In this document: piece after piece, positions 30,320 through 41,748 of the stretch
Layout of the letters: every line of letters starts with the position of its first letter
Numbering within the stretch: the stretch's first letter is position 1
Source of the DNA: Neopestalotiopsis rosae
Lineage: Eukaryota; Ascomycota; Sordariomycetes; Amphisphaeriales; Sporocadaceae
NCBI GenBank assembly: GCA_023078685.1
Contig: JALGAS010000005.1
Span: forward strand, 4,836,001 to 4,900,000
DNA: 64,000 bases
Reading direction: 5' to 3'
Notes under the pieces: model-generated
Told to the model about the DNA's origin: nothing
Database searches by the model: none
The model's input: only the letters and a program-made list of their open reading frames with translations
Program-made: the position numbers and the translations under genes

Positions 30320-33117
30320 GAGTAGGAAATACTCTCAAGAATGATTTGATGTCGTTGGGCCGCAAACGTCGACTATTTGGTCTAGAGATTTGAATCTAGG
30401 GATGAAATTCCAAAGTCCTTGTGTGTAGTGGGGTATCTTGGCGGTCGCGCAACGATTCAAGCAAGATCCAGCAGCATAGTCGCTCGATGCGCGTCCAAGC
30501 TCTCCGAGCAATATGGTCTTCTGTCACTCCACAGAAGAAGGCTCTCTTAAATAGATTCTGCTGACGAATATGAAGGACGTGATCGTTGTGATATATCCTG
30601 GAGTGAGGGGAAAGCTGAAGGGAGCCTGATGTCTACTTGCATAAGGCGCAGGTAGGCTGCGCCCCATGGATGATTTAGCCCCTGTAAGAAGAAAAACGAC
30701 AAGGATCTCTTGATTTACTCCCGTGAGTAGACCACGCTGTGGATCAATAGCCAATCAAAGTCCTGAGCCGCCCCCAGAGACGGTGGCACTGCAGTCAGAA
30801 CAAACGTGCAATCTTGGTCAGGCGATGTTTGGCCGTCAATGATATTTTGATAAGGCTGACGATCTTGAACTAGACAATCTACAGGGAGAGGAGCGCATTT
30901 TGCCAATGAGAATGATTTTTGCTGTCACGGCCGCTCCAAGCACAGTCTACGCAGCCATTGTCGAAATCACATCCTGTGGGCCGGCTATTCAAGAAATATG
31001 TTTGCCCACATGAGACCCTGGGTGAAATGGCTGCGAAGGATACGTTCTACTATGGTTGGCCTCGAACAATGAAACAGAAGACACTGTTTGCTGGTAGCAA
31101 AGTAATATCAGATTCTGAGCCGACCAACGACTCCGCGGCTGGACAAAGACAGCATTCAACAGAGAGTCGCATTGCACGGCGTCCATCTTCGCCTTGTGGA
31201 ATGATTGACGGGGAACCCAGTCAAGGGCTGAATGACACAGAGGGTCACCTTTTGAGAGATCGTGCAGCCTGGTATTGTCGATTCATCTTCTACAATCGAC
31301 CAGGCCAGTAAGCCTGTCTCCCAGGTGTAAGAGGACATCGTGGAGTCCGTAGAAAAGACCCACGTCGAGCTCCTTGCTGCGATGAAGAAGACAGTGATGT
31401 TGCGATACACAGATGTCCATTCCTTCGACATTTTAGTGCACAAGTGATATGCAGTTCATGGGTCAAGCCATCTATACAGATCGAAACTGATAGTCTGGCA
31501 ATAGCCAACGCGCTGTCCTTCCCGACAAGTATCTCGCATCTCGATGGGAGTCTTTGGCAAGGGAAAAATATATTCCGTAGCCGCTCTTGCTAAAGATAAC
31601 AGCCATCAGTCTGCTTGAACAAGGACAGATATATAAACTTTGAGCTTACATGACTGCGGCTAAATTTTCGAGACCTTGGCCCGTCAGACTCACTTTTGTC
31701 TCACGTACGCACTGGCAGATTGGCTCTCGGATGCCGCGAATCGCTGCAGCTTCATAACAGATGCTGTTCTTGCGCATGGCATGGCGCGGCATTCGCCTTC
31801 GTATGAAGAAGCTCGTCCGGACGACCTAAAAGGCATGCATTGCACACTGCACGCTCTGTCGCCTGTGGGCATTCCTCGTAGTGCGCATAGGTATGGGGAA
31901 GAAGGGGAGGGGGCGGGGCAAGTCTTTGGCGGGTCATATAGTCGCAATATATTCTCCCAGCTTCTCCTAGCGCCATGAGAAGTATGAACAACTTATATTC
32001 GGCCGATTCATGGACGCCTGGACCTAGGTGAGCAAATTTACTTTGGAAGCCTGGCCCTCATCATATCCTGTCACACAAATAGCCGTAGCCAGAAAAGCAG
32101 TCTCCGTCGTTTCTACTTTGATCTTTTCCCAACTAAATATGGGGAATATGCATGCACTCTTTCATGTTCCAGAGCTTGATTGACCCCTTAAGAAACATGC
32201 TCTCGTCATCGAACCGCAAACGCCCAAAGATGTCTAGAGGACATTGGTGACACGCAGACTGTCGTGTTGCACCACATTTGGAAGAAAAGAAAGTAGCATT
32301 CACACTATACTACTGCTCAGGCGTTCAAAGGGATTGTTTCGTGTCATTCGGAAACAGTATATCGTACTCGCCTGCTTGACTTATTGTACAGAAGAATATC
32401 TCGACAAGCTCCAACTTCGATCAGTACCTATGTTTGAAAAATCCAAAGGTTACTTCGGCATTGGATAAGGTGTTTGACCAGGATTCCGGGGAATTAAATG
32501 CAGAATCCTTGCTTTTTTCTTTTTCTTTTTCTCTCCCTTCGCCAATGTGAGGTTACTGTGCCTTGTCTCCATTCGGCAATTTGTATCGAAGATGCACGCA
32601 ACGCCATGTCCTCATTAGAGGAAGGGTGTCATCATAACTGTTCATGTATTGCTCAGACCTGCACATGGAGGAAGAGAGCAGCCACTTTACCCCTGGATAG
32701 GGGGCTTCTCCTGCTGTCTTGAATATATTGCACGTCTCAATCACTCACAGGAGAAGCATTGAGAAGGGGGACGCATCTTTTTGTGCTGAAGATTTTATCA
32801 TTTGGGTTCAGGTCACAGGTGCAAAGTGTCTTAGATGCCCCATGTTCCTCGTCCTTTTTGGCTTTTCGCTTAGGAAAAATAAGTTCGATACAATAATCTC
32901 AGAACCCACGTTTTACATTACACCACATGTATGGTAAGAATAAGACTAGATATGGAGGCGAATCCTCCCTTCCTAGTATATTGCTGCCGACTGCATCGAC
33001 ACATCGGCAAGGAGGGGCTGCCAGGTCCTCGGCCAATATGATGAGTCCAAACGTGTCCTCACTCTGATTTAATCCGCATATTCGCCAAATTCTATCGTCG
33101 AATCGTTGATCGTGACC
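30320..33117. other. Long intergenic stretch (2.8 kb) without supported genes
   Basis: Only short frames, mostly from non-ATG starts, and none resembles a known family. A CT-rich stretch lies near 32,510-32,550. The right end is the promoter of the RING-like gene. Confidence 0.5.
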
Positions 33118-34447
33118 ATGGAGATGGTATTCGAATCGCCAATGGGCGTGTTGAGCACAGAAGCTCCCCCTATAGACGAGCCCGCCAGACGACCCGTTGA
33201 GAGAATCAAGAAGACATTGCGAAAATACACGAGCAAGCTCCAACTTCGTCGGCCATCGGCCAAGAGCGACGAACCAACCTGGGACTCTATTGCGCCCACC
33301 GACGACGCCTCGGATCCGCCAAGATACAGCCGGCTGCGCATGCTGGACGACTACAGGTGGCCCGTCTGCGAGCCGCTCGAGGTTCTTGTCCTCAGCAACG
33401 ATCATGCCACGTCCAACACGACGCCGCCGGGGAGCTTCCGCTGCCAAATGATTACGATACCTACCCGCGCGGCCTCGTCGTCCTGCCCCGACGACAAGGA
33501 GACGAGTCTCGACCGGCTCATCACCCTGCCCTGCGGCCACGTCTACCACCCGGCCTGCCTGCAAGGGGAGCTGCGGCGGCACGCCTACGCCCGCTGCCCG
33601 CGCTGCCAGCACACGCTGCACTACCGCCTGTGTCATCACCGGGTGCACATTCCGTACTTTGCGCCCGGGACCGCGATCCACCCGGACGAGCTCGACGGGG
33701 CATGTCGGTGCTGCGCGCCGTTCCCCTTTATGCAGCACGTCATGTCGGAGCGGGGAGAAGGCGCTCGCAGCGGCGACAGGACGCACCTCGGTGCGTTTCT
33801 CTCGTCCGCAACGTCCGCCAAAGACAAGAACCACCACGATCACAGCAATAACCACAGCAGTGGACAACAACTGCCACCACCATCGACCTCATCCGACGTC
33901 GGCGGGTTTTCCACGTCAAAAGACGAAGACGCCGGCGCCGCCGACTTTGGCTGGCACTGGTGGGCCCTGAGCGTCTTCGAGGGGGGCGCGGAGCGGTTCC
34001 TGGCCGAGCGCGCGGCCCTGCAGCGGCGGCTGCTGCGCGTGTGCGCGGGCGGGCACGAGCGGGAGCGCCGCGTCGCCGTGCTCATACTCGACACGCTGTG
34101 GCTCGTGTACGCGCACCTGCGCGCGCACAAGGGCCTCGAGTGGCCGCACGCCCTGCGCCTCGTCGGCCCCATTGCCTACGAGGAGGCCGCCGCCTCGTGC
34201 TGCAGGACGGCCGAGCAGCGCGGCGTCGACGTCTGGGCTGGGCTGTTGGATATGATGGTGGAGCGAATGCATGTAAGTCCCCAGGAAAAATCAAACCTCA
34301 TTTGTCTCTGAGAAAACAATAAGCTCATAATCCTTGACGTAACAGGCCTTTCACCTTCGTGGCGCTGCATTGTGGCAGCCCTATGAGCTTCTACCCTTCC
34401 AACCCTATTATCCCATGGTGGAAGACTTGACAGATGGGGCTGTGTGA
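33118..34447 (+). CDS. RING-finger-like protein
   Basis: Model join(33118..34272, 34346..34447) gives 418 residues; the ATG has a strong context (GACCATGGAG). A probable RING begins at Cys109 and has LPCGHVYHPACLQ at about 137-149 and RCPRCQ at about 160-165, spaced as in C3HC4/RING-H2 domains, although the first zinc pair is unusually far from the rest. Further paired cysteines (CRCC) and a His/Asn/Ser-rich low-complexity stretch follow. The C-terminal half is helical and Ala/Arg-rich. The second exon adds a 33-residue tail with LWQPYELLPFQPYY. GC content is high in the centre, which explains the long antisense frame. Likely a ubiquitin ligase or zinc protein; the substrate is unknown. Confidence 0.72.
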
Positions 34448-35163
34448 AGCCTCATCTAATGAAGACAAAAGTCTGTCAAAAGTGTGTTTCTGGCGATGTA
34501 TATTGCCCTTGACGTCTTGTTCTTGGTGAAGCAAGATGCTGGAACTTTGATGCTGTGCAGATGGTTTCAGTATTCTGTTCAAAAGTATAGATACCCTAAT
34601 AGCGTTTTGGATTTCAAAATCGTAATACGTCAGTCTCCTCCGTAGATGTTGAGCTTTCTTCTGATTGTCAGATCCTACTTCTCCACCTTGTATTCTGGTG
34701 AATGCATGCCAGCTGGTCTTGACACGACATGGCCAAGTAGTTTTCCGACCGACAACGTTTGATCACTTCGAGGTATTTGGATTGGTGTGATAAGCTTGAC
34801 ATCTGCTTGCACTCAATCGTGAGGCGTAACACCAAAGACAAACGATACTTGTTTGCAAAGGATGGCACAAATCAAAATCAATACGCTGTCCCATTTTCTG
34901 ACCTGGAACTATGTCTATACCTACAAGGAAGGGTATCGTATCTGGACTTGTTTCCACCCCGTTTCAACCGCCGCACTTGAACTCCTTATTCAGATGTATG
35001 ACGCCAAGGCTTTCTTGTTGAGAAATCAAGCCACGCTGGATTTATCGTCTTCGTGTTCGATATAATTCCGAATGTTTGCAGACACGCATAGGCTGCTGAA
35101 ATGATTCCGCATGTCGAATCATTGCCCTCTGTTGGTGGAGGTGCGCAAAGCGCTTCGTGCCTC
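34448..35163. other. Convergent 3' region without supported genes
   Basis: Between the RING-like gene and the mitochondrial carrier. Short frames only. Confidence 0.6.
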
Positions 35164-36559
35164 CTAAGGCATTGGCACGGAACTCCCCTCCTCCTTCATT
35201 CGTAGTGCCTTAGCCTTCTCCTCGTGTAATGTGTTCATGACATATTCGTATGTCATCATGGTGACTGTAGCGGCTGGCACGGCTCGCATCATGTTGACGC
35301 CCATGCCGGCATAAAAAGCTCTCCATCCTTCCTCTTTCAGGATTGTACGGAAGGTCATCAAAACACCTCGGTACTTGGCTTGAGGAATAGCCTCGCTGGC
35401 CTTGGCCCCTTTTTCGGTGACGCCAAGCCCTTGTAAATATTCGGCACCTGCTGTCGGTCTCCTTTGTGTCTGTAACCTTGTCCTGATAACCTCATGGGGG
35501 TAGGTGGCGGAGCTCGCCATAATCTTTGACATAATTGAAGCAGATAGCACGCCAAGCCAGTGTTTCTCTGCGCCCCCTTCGCCCATGTGGCCCATGTCTT
35601 GCCCGGTAAACCTCTTGCGGAGATACTCATACGCTGGGAATTGGACAGCGACGTGAGTCAGACCGAGCAGAGCTGGCGATAAACCTGAGTAAAATGATAG
35701 TATGCCCTCGGAGGAATACATCTTCCTTGCGGCATCAAGGGTCGAGTTGTAATGCCAGGACGAGCTGATAGCTGGTCTTGACGTTGGTGTGTTTCCCGAT
35801 CTAGGGAATAAAGACACATGTCTATTACCATTGGAGGATTGTGACATGAGTCGAGTCTTGATCACCCAGATAGGGTTGGTGACCACTGTGCTCGAGGCAC
35901 CGGCGACTATGGACGACCAGAAGTTGATCAACATCTGATTTCGAACTGGATAGTGTGTTAGAAGCTATGGTATCTTGTGGTCTTGTGACCGCTTTGTCGC
36001 TATTCAGCAATGGCAAAGACTTACCGTCGCGTTCAGCCAGGAACTCTTTGCTCTTGGTATAGACAGTGAACCAGACAGCCCATGTCGGAAGATACCCAAG
36101 AATGATGGGACCGAGTCCTCGATACATGCCACGAATTCCTTCCTCTCTCCATATTACCCTGGCTGTGCCAATAAGACCCTCGTAGACTTTATGGTGACCG
36201 ACGTGCCTTCCCTTATCCACTGGCGTGAAGCCACCCTGAGCTTGTAGCTTAGTTTTGATCACGTCGAGTGGACATGTAACAATGCCAGAGGTGAAACCAC
36301 CCACGGCGCCCGATAGAGCGTTGAATTGCGACTCGGATGCTCTCGTCGTCCATCTCTGCATCACACTAAGACCATCACTTCCATGATGCGTCACGGCTTG
36401 TACCGCCGAAGCCGGCGAGCCCGGCATGATGCTGTCTGGTGCGCTGGTAGTTCCCAGTGTATTGGCCGGGGATGAGGGTCGAGGCGAAAAAACACCATAA
36501 TCTGTAGGTGTGTTCGGCGACCGATCTGTCGGATCGTTCTGTGCCTGGTCGTGCGACAT
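35164..36559 (-). CDS. Mitochondrial carrier, NAD+ (YIA6/NDT) type
   Basis: Model complement(35164..35945, 36025..36559) gives 438 residues. Three carrier repeats are visible with signatures PLDVIKTKLQAQ, PIWVIKTRLMSQ and PHEVIRTRLQTQ. The tryptophan in the second (PIW) is characteristic of the NAD/pyrimidine/folate carrier branch. The EGIRGMYRGLGP, EGILSFYSGLSPAL and EGWRAFYAGMGVN blocks complete each repeat. The N-terminal 65 residues are Ser/Pro-rich, as in fungal NDT homologues. The protein should sit in the mitochondrial inner membrane and import NAD+ or a related nucleotide. The intron is 79 nt with clean GT-AG borders. The carrier family is certain; the substrate is inferred. Confidence 0.88.
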
Positions 36560-38292
36560 CCCCTCGCGGAGCTGGAGGGTGATATCAGAACCCCGGGTAC
36601 ACTCGGGAACTTGGAGAAGGGCCGCGCAGTTGGGGCCCTAGACCGGTATCGAGAGAGGCCCCGGGTGTAGAAGGCCTTTTGGTGAGATTCGAACTTGTTC
36701 GGGGGTGAACAAGCTAGGGGACCTAAAAGGGCGAAGTGTTCACCCAATTCTTCGAGATGCAGTGTTTGTCTTCTTGTGGTAATCTTATCGTTCTCGAATC
36801 GATCGCACGAGTGGGTTGCGGAGGCGTCACTCTCGTCTCGAGGGTTGCAGGTGAACGAATCGTGTGCGGTGTGCGGGGAACGAACTGGGCTCCCGCGCAA
36901 GTTCACCGTCGACACGTCCAGTCTGATTGGGACTGACTACGGGGTGCAGCAGGCCATTGATGAAGAAAGGAATTCCCACGGGTGAATTAGTTTTGTACAA
37001 TGTCGAGGAGGAGTGAGTCGGGTCAGAAGACCAGGTCTCGAATATGCTCAGAGATGCCTCTGCTGGGAAACGGTGAGGGGTGCGGGCTAATAAGCAGCCT
37101 GGATTGGCGCAATAGAGGTGGTTTGTTCCCTGTTCGTGGAGGACCCCAAAAAAAAGCAAAGCAGGCATGCAAGCAGGCAAGCAGGCAAGCAGTGAAGGAC
37201 TGGGAGGTCAAGGTAGGTGCAGCAGTAGTAGGTACGGCAGGTATCGGCCTTTGGGCGCCTTTTTACTCACTAGCCGATAAACGGTTTGGAGCGCTATCAG
37301 TACTATGAGGGAGCTCCGCCGGTATGCGCCGACGACCTTTTTGTACTTCTTGAATAGATTTCGGGGACGATCAAGACGATTTACTGTGATTCAATCATGG
37401 AGAGCTGCAAGTGATTGTGTGTCTGGGCCATTTATTAGGTGTTGCAAGACTCGTTCTGGAGATCCCAAAGTTAATCGGTTCCCGAACCAAAGAGACCTAT
37501 TTAGGTCGACCGGAGTTCCTTTGTTGTCTGTAGTACGAGACTTTTGGGGAGCGAAAAATTACCAGTGACCTCATAGCTGACTGAGGAAGCACAGCACGTG
37601 GCTGAAGTTCAAAGTGGGAAAGCAGGCAGGTCCAGGGTCTGCCTATCCGTTCCTGAAGCCCAAAATCAAATTTAGATACGCCATGATTCCCAAGGTAATC
37701 TTGGAAAAGCTTCACTGGTTATTTGAAATGCGAGAGAGGCTTTGTGGTGTGTGGCCGCAAGTTTCCTAGGATGGCCATCCCCCCATCAAGTATAGTCTTC
37801 ACTTATAGCTACTGTAGCAAGGTCCATGATCATTTGCAGAAGCCGTTTAGCACGTGCATACAGAGACAACCACCATACACACCATAATGAATGGATGTGG
37901 TAATTCCCAAGGTTCCAAAGTCAGGGTCACGTCGGCGTAGGCATGTACAGCCTGCAGCGCCCAGAGATTTAACGAGCCAGTGATTGTCGACTCGCTTGTT
38001 GGTCGATACTGCATGTTTTTTAGTGCTGGGCCGGCGCCATTCGAGCGCCTCGAACGAAAATGTACAGCGTGCATTTGGAGGCTTTTACCGTACCATAGGC
38101 AAATGTTCGAAGTGCCTTCCACGTGACCCGCGAAAAAGCTCGGACCCGCCAGCCAACCGGAGGCGGCCAGTCAACTGGCAGCAATTATCACTCACATCAC
38201 GACTTTGCTCCCGAGAGAGAGAAGCTGCTTTTACTTTGGACCGCCCCAAAGCTCTCAACGCCACCCCTGATTCAACCACCCCGAGAATCACC
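36560..38292. promoter_or_regulatory. Long divergent intergenic region between the carrier and QCR7
   Basis: About 1.7 kb separate the two divergent starts. It contains an 8 bp tandem repeat (GCAGGCAA type) at about 37,161-37,192. No coding gene is supported; both ends should carry promoters of genes for mitochondrial proteins. Confidence 0.5.
37161..37192 (+). repeat. Tandem repeat, 8 bp unit (gcaggcaa)
   Basis: About four imperfect units in a row between the carrier and QCR7. It is a simple slippage-type repeat. Confidence 0.75.
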
Positions 38293-38978
38293 ATGTCCGC
38301 CTACCCTTCGCTCGCGCCCTTCGTCCAGAAGAGGCCCTGGTTGCGCAATGCTCTCAAGCCTCTTGCCAACTGGTACGCCAACGCCGCCGGCTACCGCCAG
38401 CTCGGTCTTCGGTACGTCTTCCCTCAGCCAGCCTGCTGCGATTCCGGCCGGTTCAATCGGACAACTCTTCATCAGCTTGGAAAGATTGCTTGCGAGGTCT
38501 CGACTGTGTGCATCGGAAATTATTGAATCAATTGAGGGCCGAATAGAATGGTCATTCAGTCTCACAGGACATTCGCAAGCAATCAAGCACGGGAATAAAT
38601 TGCATTGGAGACGGAAAGACTGACCAATTCATGTCAAAATAGTGCCGACGATCTCATTGTCGAGGAGGATGAGGATGTCCTGAAGGCCCTCAAGCGTCTT
38701 TCTCCCCAGGAGTCTTACGACCGCGTCTACCGCATCCGCCGCGCCATGCAGTGCTCCGTGTCGCACAAGCTGCTGCCCAAGGAGGAGCAGACCAAGCCCG
38801 AGGAGGTAAGAAAAACGCAGATGCCGACAGCAAAAAAGAGGAACGCCGGAAGATTGGGCATTGGCTAACATATGCGCTCCAGGATGTGCCATACCTGATC
38901 CCCCTCATTGAGCAGATCCGCGCCGAGAGAAAGGAGAAGGAGGCTCTGGACTCCATGACCATCATCAAGAACCACTAA
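38293..38978 (+). CDS. QCR7: Cytochrome b-c1 complex subunit 7
   Basis: Model join(38293..38411, 38643..38805, 38883..38978) gives 125 residues, the normal size for this subunit. It is a matrix-side component of respiratory complex III, needed for assembly with cytochrome b. Key stretches are [56 protein letters not shown] and [12 protein letters not shown], all diagnostic. Intron 1 is long for this window (231 nt) and intron 2 (77 nt) has a GGCTAAC branch site. It has no cleavable presequence, as expected for Qcr7. Confidence 0.95.
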
Positions 38979-40170
38979 GCGTAATCAGCGGAAGAACACG
39001 GGAAACGAGGGAGCGTCATTGTCTTTAAGGGAAAAGACGCGAGAGGCACCGGTGATGGCCGCTTGTACAAATAAAGAAGACATGAATAGAAGACAGCATA
39101 ACGCATCATTGCCAAAGACCAAGGGATAGAGAAAGTTTTGGATTTTCAAGATCTCAATATCCAACATGTCCGGGCAAGTGTGTATATTTGTATAGAGAGA
39201 GAATTACCTATGTGCCACAATTGTCCGAACACGGTCAGAAAGCGCGTACTACTAACCACGGGGCATGTTCCAACATTTGATAATGGTACATACCGAGCAA
39301 CAAACGGGTATTTGTCTGTGATGAAATCTTTATCTTGCGAGCATTGCAAGCCTCCGACGTTGGCCGATACCTAGGTACATATTCACCATGATCAGCGAGC
39401 CGATCCCAGGCTCGATTTGAACTCTTTCACGTGTGTCATATGCTACTGATGGAAGCATGGAATTATCCATAGTCAACTACAGCAATTACATCATGTCCTT
39501 GGACTCCTTGAGAATTTTTCAATATACACAACAACTTGCCACTCGTCAAAGGGGTATGCGCGCAAATATCCTGAACTTTGCGCCTCTCACCTCCCTGTCT
39601 TCCACTGCCCATCCAACCAGTATGCGCAAGTGGTCTTCTCCACCATGATGGATTACCAGACTCTATTATAGTAGACCGCCAGAAAAAAAAAACAGAATAT
39701 TACCCTGATACCGACCACAGCCGACCATGCAGATGCGCGCGCTTAATGCTTTCTTGTACACTGCTGTACATAGACAGGTAAAGTCAACAGCTCGAGCCCG
39801 ACTAGAGAATGGCATCGTGGTCATGCCTTCGAACGACCAGTGCCATTTCTCGGAACGCCAGTGCTTCAGGTTGGCGCAAGCCCAGTGATCCACATGATTT
39901 TCGCCCACGCTCTCCAGTGGGTACTTGAGCGAGATCACAAGAATGATCAAGTTCCAAGGCAAAGAGAGCAAACTTTTCGACAAGAAGTTTGGCCCCAATT
40001 CTAGCTGCTGGTAGGGCCGTTGATGGTATGGGTTTTGCGTGTATCATGAGTTTCGTACAATAATTACGTGTCCTATCCTCCATCGAGTGTTGGGAGCCCG
40101 GTACCGACGGACAAGCTCGGTACGCGAATAGAATTGAGGATGAAGAAAATAATGCAGATGTGAAATGCAT
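38979..40170. other. Convergent 3' region without supported genes
   Basis: About 1.2 kb between QCR7 and the Anp1-type gene. An A-rich run lies near 39,682-39,692. No gene seen. Confidence 0.6.
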
Positions 40171-41748
40171 TTATGCGTTGCCGGGCTTCTCGTCGGTGTC
40201 AATATGCCAGACGACGTAGTTCGGGAGACCAATGACTTCGTATCCGGCGCGCTTGGCCATCTTTGCGAAACCTTCTGTCTCGGCTTGGTTCTCGAAGGCG
40301 TAGCAAGGGAAGTTGATGCCTATCAAATTATGTCAGCATTGAGGTCGCGTAGAAAAAGAAGCTGGTTTCGAATGAAACATACCTGAACGGTGAACGTCAG
40401 CCTTCACCAGAATGTTGACACCACCAATACCGTCGAGCTCAATCTCCTCGTCCTTGTCGTTTCTCCAGTCACCCATACGGGCCATGTGCTGGCGTCCGGT
40501 GTCGTATTGCTTGTATCCTGTAGATATCCAATAGTCAGTAAGGAGCTTTTCCAGAGTCCATGATTCTCAATTGTTCAATATCGCCTTACCTTCAGCGAGG
40601 ACTGTATCCTTGGGCAAGCTAGCAGCGAGCTTAAGGGCCTTGTCGGACTCGACCCAAGAGTTGTAGTCAACTGGAGGCGCATGGTCAGCTCATTGAGTTC
40701 CTCTCTTCATATCAAGCGCTTTTGGTAGACTTACATCGTCCCTCAACATCGCGGCCATCTCTGTAGCGGTGGAACCAGATATCTAAATTCAGTCAGCAAG
40801 AAGAATTCGCAGCGTATACAATATTGTTATACGTACTGGGCACAATGATATCACGGTCGTGAGCAATAAAGTCCTCGATAATCTTCTTGGGGCTGTCCTC
40901 GATATCCACGTCGCGCCAGTAGACCCAAGAGTGTTCGGGCTTCAGAGCAGTCGACAAGAGGTAGTTTCGCGCCTTGCCCATGGCCTTGCGCCTTGGTCCT
41001 TGGGCCTCGAAACCGTGTCTGTCCTCGACAGACTGGCTCAGCTGGAAGTTGAAATCCTTCTCCACAACCACGGCGCTGTGGAAAGGAACCTTGTCAGGGC
41101 GCGTCTGGATGCGCTTCAATTCCATAGCCAAGACTGCAAGAGTACTGTCGGACGAGTCACCAACAAGGAAAGCAATGTCAATCAGGTGGTGGGGATAAGT
41201 CAGCTCCGCAAGAAGTTCGAAGTATTTAGACAGGTAGGGCGCGGCATCCTTGAGCGGGGTGAGAATGAGAACGCGTTCCTCCTTTGCTACTGCCTGTGGC
41301 GTAGACTTGATGGGGTTGAGGTCGATGTTGATGATGGAGGATTCGTTGACTTCTATCGGGGCGTGGTGGTTGAAGATGACTGGCGTTTGGAGGTGGGCAT
41401 TCCATGCTTGCTGCTCATTGAGCGACATTTCCATCGGTGGTTTCGACGGTCCCCAGCAGTAGAAACTGTCGCGAGAGAAAACACACAAGTTAGTTGGGCT
41501 CCCTTCTATGAAAAGCAAGCAGGAGAAGCCGAAAGCTCGACCGTGCTACGGATCAATAGGGAAGTAGCAGCATACCTTTGCATCTCATTAGCTGAGGATC
41601 GGATGCCGCGCCATAGCAGCAAGATGATGCCAACGACGGCAAGAGACAGGAGGAACCGCGTCCTGGTGATGAATATCCATATCGCCCGGGTAGGGGGTAA
41701 CTGTGCTTTGGCCGACTTCCAAGTCATGCCGCCCTTGGGGAGAAGCAT
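40171..41748 (-). CDS. ANP1: Mannan polymerase II complex subunit, Anp1 (Anp1/Mnn9/Van1 family alpha-1,6-mannosyltransferase)
   Basis: Six exons, complement(40171..40319, 40383..40517, 40590..40670, 40735..40782, 40837..41465, 41576..41748), give 404 residues. It is a Golgi type II membrane protein that extends N-glycan outer-chain mannan. The N-terminus has a single membrane anchor (about residues 32-47, FLLSLAVVGIILLLW). The catalytic part contains RVLILTPLKDAA, ELTYPHHLIDIAFLVGDS, a WVYWRDVDIEDSP block with the Asp-rich metal site, NIWFHRYRDGRDVEGRFDYNSW and an IETEGFAKMAKR-like ETEGFAKMAKRAGYEV block. Within the family, KDAAPYLSKYF and EGRFDYNSW fit Anp1 better than Mnn9 or Van1; this assignment rests on memory. 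All five introns are 54-110 nt GT-AG. Confidence 0.88.

Noticed and set aside
30919..31311. 130-codon plus-strand frame
   Set aside because: It starts from CTG, has no domain and overlaps comparable frames on the other strand.
32899..33870. 323-codon minus-strand frame opposite the RING-like gene
   Set aside because: It mirrors the GC-rich plus-strand gene, whose frame has zinc-binding motifs, a good start and a supported intron. The antisense product is Arg/Val-rich without any domain.
36670..36720. Possible tRNA (contains a GATTCGAAC-like B-box)
   Set aside because: The T-arm stem does not pair and no acceptor or anticodon arm can be drawn. Similar checks at 39,400 and 49,880 also failed.
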